A stretch of 64,000 nucleotides of DNA from RPQJ01 sp963707145. GTDB taxonomy: Bacteria; Pseudomonadota; Gammaproteobacteria; Steroidobacterales; Steroidobacteraceae. A program made the position numbers and the translations under genes. Below, one piece after another: positions 57,720-64,000 of the stretch; positions within the stretch are counted from its first letter, which is position 1; each line of letters opens with the position of its first letter. The notes under the pieces were generated by a model that worked only from the letters and a program-made list of their open reading frames with translations, was not told the origin of the DNA and searched no databases. The stretch spans positions 1-64,000 of the forward strand of contig CAVPOQ010000004.1 in NCBI GenBank assembly GCA_963707145.1. The letters are read 5' to 3'.

Positions 57720-58685
57720 ATGGCAACGGACTCCGATTCCCCCAAAGTCGCCCTGGTGCAGTGCGCCGACGCGGTGCTCATGGTGCGGCCGGCAGCCTTC
57801 GGCTGGAATCCGCAGACGGCGGGGAGCAACCGCTTCCAGGCGTCCCCGTCGCCGGCCGCGGATGTGCAGCCGCACGCGCTGGCAGAATTCGACCGGCTGG
57901 CCGCGGCGCTGGCCGCTGCCGGCGTCGAGGTGCACGCGTTCGACGATCGCCGCGAGCCGCGTTGCCCCGACGCGGTGTTCCCGAACAACTGGGTGAGTCT
58001 GCATGCCGACGGAACGGCCGTGCTCTACCCGATGCTCGCGCCGAACCGGCGCCTCGAGCGCCGCCCGGAGCTGCTCCGGGAGCTCGTCGCGCGCGGCGGC
58101 TTCCGCGTCCAGCGACTGCTCGATCTCACCCATCACGAGGTCGCGGGCCGCTTCCTCGAGGGCACCGGCAGCGTGGTGTTCGACCACGCGTGTCGCACGG
58201 CCTACGTCTGTCTCTCGCCGCGCAGCGACGCGGCCGTGCTGCGCGAGCTGTGCGGGGAGCTGTGCTACGAGCCCGTCGCGTTCCACGCCGCCGGCTCCGA
58301 CGGTACGCCCGTCTACCACACGAACGTGATGCTCTCGATCGGCAGCCGCTTTGCGCTGGTCTGTGCCGAGGCGATCGATGCCGGGGAACGCGGCGCGCTG
58401 CTCGAGCGTCTCGGCCACGGCCGGCAGCTCGTGATCATCGACACGCGCCAGATGTCGGGCTTCGCCGGCAACCTGCTCGAACTCGCGGACCGCAGCGGCC
58501 GCCGCGTGCTTGCCGTGTCGCAGCGCGGCCTCGCGAGCCTCGCGCCCGGACAGCGCGCGGCGCTCGTCGCGAGCGTGGACGAAGTCGTCGCCGTGCCCGT
58601 GCCGACGATCGAGGATGCGGGCGGCGGCTCGGTGCGCTGCATGCTCGCCGAGGTGTTCCTGCCGCGCGGACCGGCTCGCGTCTAG
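57720..58685 (+). CDS. guanidino-group hydrolase, citrulline-utilisation CtlX-like
   Basis: The protein has 321 residues from ATG 57720. The arginine deiminase / amidinotransferase (pentein) fold shows PDAVFPNNWVSLHADG, FLEGTGSVVFDH, the catalytic-His segment YHTNVMLS and a C-terminal catalytic Cys in VRCMLAEVFLP. This set matches CtlX-type proteins associated with citrulline or arginine catabolism. No arc or arg gene is nearby to confirm the substrate. The stop overlaps the convergent AhpD-like gene by four bases. Confidence 0.82.
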   Translation: MATDSDSPKVALVQCADAVLMVRPAAFGWNPQTAGSNRFQASPSPAADVQPHALAEFDRLAAALAAAGVEVHAFDDRREPRCPDAVFPNNWVSLHADGTAVLYPMLAPNRRLERRPELLRELVARGGFRVQRLLDLTHHEVAGRFLEGTGSVVFDHACRTAYVCLSPRSDAAVLRELCGELCYEPVAFHAAGSDGTPVYHTNVMLSIGSRFALVCAEAIDAGERGALLERLGHGRQLVIIDTRQMSGFAGNLLELADRSGRRVLAVSQRGLASLAPGQRAALVASVDEVVAVPVPTIEDAGGGSVRCMLAEVFLPRGPARV

Positions 58686-59065
58686 CCCGGCGCGGCCGCA
58701 CCGTCGGGCGCTTCGAGGTCGGGCGCTTCGAGGTCATCGAGGAACTCGATCGCGCGGCGCAGGTGCGGGATCACGATGGTGCCGCCCACCACGAGGCCGA
58801 TGCTCATCGCCTCGACGATTTCCCTGCGGCTCGAGCCGGCCGCGCGCGACTCGACGAGGTGGTACTTCACGCAGTCGTCGCAGCGCAGGACCAGGGAGGC
58901 CACGAGGCCGAGCAGTTCCCGGGTCTGTTTCGGCAGCGCGCCGTCGTCGGCGTAGGCCAGCGAGTCCACCGAATACACGCGCTTGATCACGCGATTGTCC
59001 TCGGCGAGCACGCGTTCGTTCATGCGGGCGCGGTAGGCGGCGAAATCCTGCTCGAGCTTGCCCAC
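58682..59065 (-). CDS. AhpD-like carboxymuconolactone decarboxylase family protein
   Basis: The protein has 127 residues from GTG 59065, which has AGGAG eight bases upstream; an ATG at 59101 would add 12 residues without such a site. The family motif is CDDCVKYHL, a redox CxxC followed by His. ALPKQTRELLGLVASLVLR and AMSIGLVVGG flank it. Many members are peroxidase-coupled or of unknown role. The C-terminal tail repeats EAPDLEAPDG. It converges with ctlX. Confidence 0.85.
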   Translation of the reverse strand: MGKLEQDFAAYRARMNERVLAEDNRVIKRVYSVDSLAYADDGALPKQTRELLGLVASLVLRCDDCVKYHLVESRAAGSSRREIVEAMSIGLVVGGTIVIPHLRRAIEFLDDLEAPDLEAPDGAAAPG

Positions 59066-59171
59066 GGGGAGACTCCTGCTGCGTCGATGAGGCGCGGCCA
59101 AGTCTACGCGGGGTCGCGCCCGGCGGTGCGCGGCAGGAGGCCGCTGCTAGAATCGTCGCAGGAGGTTTCCC

Positions 59172-59810
59172 GTGCTGGAACTCGGCGTCAAGACACTGCT
59201 CGCCTACCTGCTCGGCTCGGTGATCGGCAGCCTGGTGATGGGCCGCTTCCGCGGCGTGGATATCCGCGAGCTCGGCAGCGGCAATGCCGGTGGCACCAAC
59301 GCGCTGCGCACGCAGGGCTGGAAGTTCGCGCTCGGCGTCGTCGCGATCGACGTCGGCAAGGCGGTGCTCGCGGTGGGCGTGCTGCCGCCGCTCGACCTGC
59401 CGTTCGTCGGCATCGACCCGCAGCTGGGCCGCGACTGGCTCGCGGTCGCCTGCGCCGCCGCCGTGGTCGTGGGGCACGTCTTCCCGGTCTGGCACGAGTT
59501 CCGCGGCGGCAAGGGTGCGGCGACGTTGATCGGCGCGGTGGCCATGCTCGCGCCGGCCGCACTGCTGCCGGTCGCGCTCGCGTGGCTCGCCTGCGTGATG
59601 CTCACCGGGTACGTCGGGCTCGGCACGATGGTCGGCGCCGCGACGCTGCCGCTGTACTTCGCGCTCGCCGCCCCGCGCTCGACGGCTCTCGTCGCCTTCG
59701 GCGTCGCCATGGCCGCGTTCGTCCTCTACACGCACCGCGCGAACCTCGCGCGCATGCGGGCGGGCAACGAGAACCGCGCGCGCCGACTCTGGCTGCTGCG
59801 CCCGCGATGA
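59172..59810 (+). CDS. plsY: acyl-phosphate:glycerol-3-phosphate acyltransferase PlsY
   Basis: This integral membrane enzyme makes lysophosphatidic acid from acyl-phosphate, the first step of phospholipid synthesis. It has 212 residues with about six helices. The three conserved loops are present: LLGSVIGSLVMG, LGSGNAGGTNALRT and GHVFPVWHEFRGGKGAAT. GTG 59172 has AGGAGG seven bases upstream. The stop overlaps the birA start (ATGA). Confidence 0.95.
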   Translation: MLELGVKTLLAYLLGSVIGSLVMGRFRGVDIRELGSGNAGGTNALRTQGWKFALGVVAIDVGKAVLAVGVLPPLDLPFVGIDPQLGRDWLAVACAAAVVVGHVFPVWHEFRGGKGAATLIGAVAMLAPAALLPVALAWLACVMLTGYVGLGTMVGAATLPLYFALAAPRSTALVAFGVAMAAFVLYTHRANLARMRAGNENRARRLWLLRPR

Positions 59811-60806
59811 CCGCGCGCGCCGAGGCGCTGCTCGCGCTGCTCTCCGACGGCGCGCTGCACTCTGGCGCCGGCCTGGCGGCAAGCCTCGGCGTCAGCCGCG
59901 CGGCGGTGTGGAAGCTGGTGGGCGAGCTGCGCGGCCACGGCATCGCGGTGGAGAGCCTGTCGCGACGCGGCTACCGGCTGCCGGAGGCGGTCGAGCTGCT
60001 CGACGCCGACCGCATCGAGCGGGCGGCCGCGGCGCGCGGGCCGGCGCTGCACGGATCGCTCGAGGTTCTCTTCGAAACGGACTCGACCAACACCCACCTG
60101 CAGGCCGCTGCGGCGCCGGCGCCCGGCCGGCCGCGCATCTGCTTCGCCGAGCTGCAGCGGGCGGGACGCGGACGGCGCGGCCGCTCCTGGCTCGCGCCGT
60201 TCGGCTCGGGGCTCACGTTCTCCGTCGCATGGACCTTTCCCGAGACGCCACCGGGCCTGCCCGCGCTCGGACTTGCGATCGGCGTCGCGGTCGCCGAGGC
60301 GCTGCGCGCGCTCGGCGCCGAGGAGGTCGGCCTCAAGTGGCCGAACGACATCGTCTGGCGCCGGCGCAAGCTCGGCGGCCTGCTGCTGCAGCTGCGCACC
60401 GAAACTGGCGGGCCGGCGACGGTCGTCGCAGGCGTCGGGCTCAACCTCGCGCTGCCGGTCGGGTCGCGCGACGCGCTCGAGGGCGCCGGCGCGTATCCGG
60501 TGGCGGACCTGCGCGAGGCGATGCCTGGCCGGCCGGCCGGGTCGCAACGAACTCGCGGGAGCACTCGTGGCCGCCATCGTCGCGGCGCTCGCGGAGTTCG
60601 CCCGCGACGGCTTCGCCCCGTTCGCGCCACGCTGGTCGGCGCTCGACGCGCTTGCAGGCGAGCGCGTGCGCGTGACCCAGGGTGAGACGGGCGTCGAGGG
60701 CGTGGCGCACGGTGCCGACGCCGACGGCGCGCTGCGCGTCGAAGTGGCCGGTCGAATCGAGCACTTCCACTCGGGCGACGTGAGCCTGCGGCCGGCGGTG
60801 CCGTGA
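59807..60806 (+). CDS. birA: biotin-[acetyl-CoA-carboxylase] ligase / biotin operon repressor BirA (one frameshift)
   Basis: An N-terminal winged helix (LHSGAGLAASLGVSRAAVWK) is followed by the ligase domain: TDSTNTHLQ, ELQRAGRGRRGRSWLAPFGSG, LKWPNDIVW and GVGLNLALP. The frame breaks after MPGRP in a GGCC-rich run. Removing one base at about 60539 restores RNELAGALVAAIVAAL and a normal C-terminus, for 332 residues. BirA attaches biotin to carboxylases and can repress biotin genes; bioA lies 44 kb away in the same window. It is coupled to plsY and coaX by overlaps. Confidence 0.92.
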
Positions 60807-61568
60807 CACTGCTCGTCGACATCGGCAATTCGCGCGTCAAATGGGCGCGGCTCGGGCCCGACGGCGTCATCGGCGAGCAGTCCGCGGCCGCGTATGCGGA
60901 CTGGTCGGCAGAGGACTGGCGCCACGCGCTGTTCGGCGTCGCGCCGGCAGGCCGCGTGCTTGCCGCGAGCGTGGCCGGGGACTCGACCGATGCGGCGCTG
61001 ATTGCGGCGGCAGATCTCGCCGGCGGTCGCGGCGTGCGGTTCGTCGCCGCCACGCGCGAGGCGGCCGGAGTTCGTAACGGCTACGCCGACCCGGGGCTGC
61101 TCGGGGTGGATCGCTGGGTCGCGGTGATCGGCGCCTACGCCCGCGTGCGCGGCGCCTGCGTCGTCGCCGACCTCGGCACCGCGGCCACCGTCGACGTGCT
61201 GACCGCCGACGGCAGCCACCTCGGCGGCTACATCGTGCCCGGGCCCGCGCTGCATGGTTGCCTCGCTGCTGCGCTCGACCAGCGACCTCGATGCGCGCCA
61301 CGCGGCGGGCGCTGTTGCGCGCTCGCAGGGGCTCTTCGCCGACAACACCCGCGACGCGATCGAGCGCGGCGGCCGCATGGCGCTGGCGGCGCTGGTGGAC
61401 CGCTGCGTCAAGGACGCGGGACGCGGGGCCGGGCAGCGGCCGAGGCTGCTGGTGACGGGCGGGGCCGCCGCCGAGGTGCTGCCGCACCTCGAGACCCCCG
61501 CCGAGCACGTTCCGGACCTGGTGCTGCGGGGACTCGCGCAACTGGCGCGGGGGCCGCTTGAACCCTAG
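60803..61568 (+). CDS. coaX: type III pantothenate kinase CoaX (one frameshift)
   Basis: This kinase phosphorylates pantothenate in the first step of coenzyme A synthesis; type III enzymes need a monovalent cation. Motifs are LLVDIGNSRVKWA, NGYADPGLLGVDRWVAVIGA and VVADLGTAATVDVL. The frame breaks after PGPAL. Removing one base at 61253 gives MVASLLRSTSDLDAR and a 254-residue protein. It starts at GTG 60803, overlapping the birA stop (GTGA). The birA-coaX order is conserved in Pseudomonas. Confidence 0.92.
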
Positions 61569-61596
61569 CAGCGGTGCCGCCATCTAATCTGCGGGA

Positions 61597-61620
61597 GGTG
61601 CTCGTGTATGATCGAGCACC
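61597..61620. repeat. inverted repeat before the first small cytochrome gene
   Basis: GGTGCTCG and CGAGCACC, eight-base arms around TGTATGAT. The loop contains TATGAT, which could serve as a -10 element, so the repeat may be an operator. No T-run is present. It lies 62 bases before the cytochrome start. Confidence 0.5.
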
Positions 61621-61681
61621 GTTTGCATCAGCCGCCGGCAGCCGTGGGGCTTCCGGAACGAGTCATCCGAGGAGGAAGTTA

Positions 61682-61960
61682 ATGAAGATCAATAAGTTGC
61701 TGACGATTTCGATCGCCGCGGCCGGCCTTGCCGGCTACGGTGCCGTGGCGTCCGCCGATGCCGCGGCCGGCAAGGCGACGTTCGAGAGCATCTGCTCGGA
61801 GTGCCACGAGGTGGCGGATTTCGAGGGCGAGAGCGCCGCCGACCTTACCGCCACCGTCAAGAAGATCGTGGCCGGCCAGATGAAGCATAAGAAGGCCCTC
61901 AAGCTGACCGACCAGCAGGCGGCCGACGTTGCGGCTTTCATGGCGAGCGGCGGCAAGTAG
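61682..61960 (+). CDS. small periplasmic monoheme cytochrome c
   Basis: The protein has 92 residues. A signal peptide (LTISIAAAGLAGYGAVASADA) precedes a class-I-like fold with one heme site CSECH and the C-terminal helix LTDQQAADVAAFMASGGK. The distal methionine is not certain; QMKHKK contains one candidate. GAGGAGG precedes ATG 61682. The next gene encodes a close paralogue. Such proteins can shuttle electrons in the periplasm, and a link to the multiheme cytochromes 8 kb away is only a possibility. Confidence 0.85.
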   Translation: MKINKLLTISIAAAGLAGYGAVASADAAAGKATFESICSECHEVADFEGESAADLTATVKKIVAGQMKHKKALKLTDQQAADVAAFMASGGK

Positions 61961-62034
61961 CCCTCCGCACGCCCGCACGCATTGACTCTCGCCCTGCGGC
62001 AGCGGGGCTTTCCACGGTGAACGAGGAGACGGCG

Positions 62035-62304
62035 ATGAAGGTGAACCGGTTGTTGATGGTTGCGGTGGCCAGCGCCTGCGCGGCAGGGTGGAGCGTGTCC
62101 GCCCAGGCCGACGGCAAGACGAAGTTCGCGGCTGACTGTGGCGAGTGCCACGAGGCGGGCGACTTCGCCGGCGAGGACGCTAAGGCGCTCGAGGCTTCGA
62201 TCAAGAAGATCATTGCCGGCGAGCAGAAGCACAAGTCGAAACTCAAGCTGAACGACCTCGAGATCAAGGAACTGGCCGACTACATGGCGAAGGGCGGCAA
62301 GTAA
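62035..62304 (+). CDS. small periplasmic monoheme cytochrome c, tandem paralogue
   Basis: The protein has 89 residues with signal peptide MVAVASACAAGWSVSAQA, one heme site CGECHEAGDFAGED and the C-terminal LKLNDLEIKELADYMAKGGK. Both halves align with the preceding cytochrome (CSECHEVADFEGES, and the same KK-IAG-KHK pattern), so the pair arose by duplication. Here no methionine lies in the region where the first copy has QMKHKK (EQKHKS instead). GAGGAG precedes ATG 62035. Confidence 0.85.
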   Translation: MKVNRLLMVAVASACAAGWSVSAQADGKTKFAADCGECHEAGDFAGEDAKALEASIKKIIAGEQKHKSKLKLNDLEIKELADYMAKGGK

Positions 62305-62332
62305 CCCGACCGCCGTTCGGCGGCCGATTCGA

Positions 62333-62369
62333 GGCCCGCTTTCCGCGAGGGGAGCGGGCCTTTCCTTTT
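62333..62369 (+). terminator. terminator-like hairpin after the small cytochromes
   Basis: GGCCCGCT and AGCGGGCC form an eight-base stem around a 12-base loop, followed by TTTCCTTTT. A further small hairpin (CGCCG-TT-CGGCG, 62311-62322) lies just before it. Confidence 0.7.
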
Positions 62370-62415
62370 CCGCTAACATTCGCGCTCCAATCCCGTCCCG
62401 CGGAGATCCGAGGTC

Positions 62416-63195
62416 TTGCGCGCGCTGTTCCTGCTGCTGCTGCTCGCCAACCTGCTGTTCGCCGCGTGGGCGCTGTGGGTCGCGCCGCCGACCATCGCGG
62501 CGGGCCATGCCGTGCCGGCGCCGACCGCTGCCGGCACTGGCACGATCCGCCTGCTGCGCGAGTTGCCGCCGCAGCCCGCGACTCCGCCTGCGGCCGCGAC
62601 CGTGTCGCTGGAGGACGTCGACCTCGCCTGCGTCAGCGCCGGGCCCTTCCTCGAGCGCGCCGCGGCGGAGCAGATCGCGGCCGGACTCGCGCGGCTCGGG
62701 TTCGCGACGCGGCTCCGGGCCTCACGCGAGGCGGTCCGGGTGGGCACCTGGGTGCGCCTGGAGGGGCTCGCCACGCCCGAGGACGCGGCGATCGCACAGG
62801 CGGCGCTGCTGGCCGCCGGCCTCGACGAGGCGTACGTGCTCGCGGAGGAGGGCGTCGGCACGGTCGTGTCGGTGGGCGTCTACGCGGACCCCGCCAAGGC
62901 CGTGGAGGCAGAAGCCGCGGTGCGTGCCGCCGGGTTCGAGCCTCGCAGCGCCGAGCGGCTGCGCGAGGAGGACGTGACCTGGCTCGACGTGGACCGCCAG
63001 GCGAACGGTGGCCTGCCGACGAACGAGCAGCTGCGCGCGCCCGGCATCGGGCGGCCGGCGGAAATCGAGCTGCGGCCTTGCCCGGCGGCGGAGGACGCCG
63101 GCGCGGCGCCGGCGGTGCCGCCGGCCGCCGCGCCGGACGCCCCGGCCAGCGTCCCGCCCGAGCCCGTTCCGGCGTCGTCGTCCGCAACGCGCTGA
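62416..63195 (+). CDS. SPOR-like domain protein, membrane-anchored
   Basis: The protein has 259 residues from TTG 62416. An N-terminal membrane helix (FLLLLLANLLFAAWALWV) is followed by a region with CVSAGPFLERAAAEQIAAGL, resembling a SPOR repeat that binds denuded peptidoglycan glycans. The C-terminus is Pro/Ala-rich. A SPOR-type gene after birA-coaX is usual in Pseudomonas and relatives, which supports the call. TTG is accepted because it directly precedes the helix; no ATG is near. Confidence 0.75.
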   Translation: MRALFLLLLLANLLFAAWALWVAPPTIAAGHAVPAPTAAGTGTIRLLRELPPQPATPPAAATVSLEDVDLACVSAGPFLERAAAEQIAAGLARLGFATRLRASREAVRVGTWVRLEGLATPEDAAIAQAALLAAGLDEAYVLAEEGVGTVVSVGVYADPAKAVEAEAAVRAAGFEPRSAERLREEDVTWLDVDRQANGGLPTNEQLRAPGIGRPAEIELRPCPAAEDAGAAPAVPPAAAPDAPASVPPEPVPASSSATR

Positions 63196-63230
63196 ACCCG
63201 CGGCGTTGCGCAGTTAGAATCCGGCGTCGG

Positions 63231-63306
63231 GCCGGCTTAGCTCAGTTGGTAGAGCAGCGGTTTTGTAAACCGCTGGTCGGGGGTTCGAGTCCCTCAGCCG
63301 GCACCA
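63231..63306 (+). tRNA. tRNA-Thr (TGT anticodon)
   Basis: A 76-base cloverleaf with acceptor GCCGGCT/AGCCGGC, anticodon loop TTTGTAA (anticodon TGT), T-loop TTCGAGT and encoded CCA. It stands alone between the SPOR-like and bactofilin genes, without the Tyr/Gly tRNAs and tufB that often accompany it. Confidence 0.96.
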
Positions 63307-63350
63307 CGATCCGAAGGTCGCACCTCGTCCGAGCACAGGAGCATCGAGCA

Positions 63351-63842
63351 ATGGCACTCTGGAAAGACCCATCGGTGAAGGATTCCGCTGCCGCCCCGGC
63401 CGACGCGTTCGACGCCGCGGCCGAGGCGGTCCCCGCACCGCGTCCGATGGCGGTCGGCGCGTCGTTCGCGGCCGAGCCGGTGCGGCGCGCAGCGTCGGGC
63501 CCCGCGAAGGAGTCGCTGATCGCGGCCGACGTCACCATCGAGGGCAAGATCGAGGGCGCGGGCGACGTGCGCATCGCCGGGCGCTTCAAGGGCGACGTCA
63601 ACGTGCAGGGCAACGTCACCGTCGAGCAGGGCGCGCACGTCAACGGCCAGGTCAGCGCCGCGACGGTGATCGTCAGCGGCGAGGTCGAGGGCAACATCAG
63701 CGCGAGTTCGCGCGTCGAGCTGCTCGAGACCGGCGTCATCACCGGCGACGTGAAGGCCACGATCCTCACGGTCGCGGCCGGCTCGAAGATGCGCGGCCAG
63801 GCGGACTTCGGCTGGGGCGAGCAGGGATCGACCCGCAGGTAA
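63351..63842 (+). CDS. bactofilin (polymer-forming cytoskeletal protein)
   Basis: The protein has 163 residues from ATG 63351, with AGGAG upstream. After a disordered Ala/Pro-rich N-terminus, residues 55-150 form the right-handed beta-helix of bactofilins, with repeats such as GKIEGAGDVRIAGRFKGDV, GNVTVEQGAHVNGQV and GEVEGNISASSRVEL. Bactofilins polymerise without nucleotide and scaffold cell-wall enzymes or, in Myxococcus, affect motility. The adjacent SPOR-like protein also fits a cell-envelope role. Confidence 0.93.
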   Translation: MALWKDPSVKDSAAAPADAFDAAAEAVPAPRPMAVGASFAAEPVRRAASGPAKESLIAADVTIEGKIEGAGDVRIAGRFKGDVNVQGNVTVEQGAHVNGQVSAATVIVSGEVEGNISASSRVELLETGVITGDVKATILTVAAGSKMRGQADFGWGEQGSTRR

Positions 63843-63847
63843 CGCCG

Positions 63848-64000
63848 ATGCCCGCCAGCATGCTGCCCGGGCGCTTCGGCAACGGTCGGCCGCACGCGAG
63901 TGTGCCCGCACTGCAAGGCGACGATTCTCGAAAGCGCGCCGATCTGCCCGCAGTGCCGCCACCACCTGCGCTTCGTCGGTGCCGAGGCCCTGCCCAAGCC
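63848..64000 (+). CDS. zinc-ribbon protein, 5' end only (probable frameshift)
   Basis: After bactofilin a new frame opens at ATG 63848. Removing one base at about 63884 joins MPASMLPGRFGN to GRTRVCPHCKATIL and ICPQCRHHLRF, giving two CPxC pairs that form a zinc ribbon. Without the correction the cysteines are lost. The gene runs off the window. Its function is unknown; the position suggests cotranscription with bactofilin. Confidence 0.6.
   Translation, partial: MPASMLPGRFGNGRPHASVPALQGDDSRKRADLPAVPPPPALRRCRGPAQA

Overview
The window is a strongly GC-rich stretch of a gammaproteobacterial chromosome. Two blocks match gene orders known from Pseudomonas. The first is pyrB-ruvX-yqgE-tonB-gshB-pilGHIJ-chpA-chpC. 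The second is erpA, an M23 peptidase, tyrS and an rRNA operon, with birA-coaX further on. A fused chorismate mutase/prephenate dehydrogenase fits the same class. I see no prophage, insertion sequence, CRISPR array or replication origin. All order- or genus-level placement is open.

Layout. 1-4.6 kb: pyrimidine, RuvX, YqgE, TonB and glutathione genes, all on the minus strand. 4.7-14.2 kb: the Pil-Chp chemosensory system that controls type IV pili. 14.2-26.4 kb: RsmE, BioA, AmpD and a scattered vitamin B12 set (BtuF, a PduO-type adenosyltransferase, BtuB behind a cobalamin riboswitch, BtuD), mixed with HisN-like, NmrA-like, FAD-oxidase, putative metalloprotease and PdxH genes. 26.5-35.8 kb: TyrA, a Fur-controlled ferric iron ABC transporter, BtuC, RppH, ErpA and Ppx/GppA. 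35.8-44.2 kb: M23 peptidase, TyrS and a complete 16S-Ile-Ala-23S-5S operon with two promoters, two boxA sites and a terminator.

44.3-59.1 kb looks like an accessory block set between the rRNA operon and plsY-birA. It holds a sigma-54 activator with a Cys/His-rich PAS domain. Divergent from it, behind a near-consensus -24/-12 promoter, is an octaheme cytochrome of the tetrathionate reductase (OTR) family. That cytochrome is built as a lipoprotein with a collagen-like stalk and a Ca-binding-like loop. Nearby are two inner-membrane cytochromes. One is a hexaheme NapC/NirT-type protein with three membrane helices (ImcH-like). The other fuses an eleven-heme-motif domain to a cytochrome b domain (CbcL-like). 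FeoAB with a Fur-like site, a FeoB-associated Cys protein and an ECF sigma/anti-sigma pair follow. I read this as a possible quinol-to-surface electron-transfer module with its iron supply. It is the most unusual part of the window.

59-64 kb: PlsY, BirA, CoaX, two tandem small monoheme cytochromes, a SPOR-like protein, tRNA-Thr, a bactofilin and the start of a zinc-ribbon gene.

Caveat on sequence quality: at least eleven genes (pilJ, chpA, bioA twice, btuF, btuB, NmrA-like, btuD, birA, coaX, the zinc-ribbon gene, probably the ImcH-like tail) are broken by single extra bases, always of the same sign. Removing one base restores full-length proteins. This points to sequence error rather than gene decay, so these are annotated as whole genes with the shift noted.
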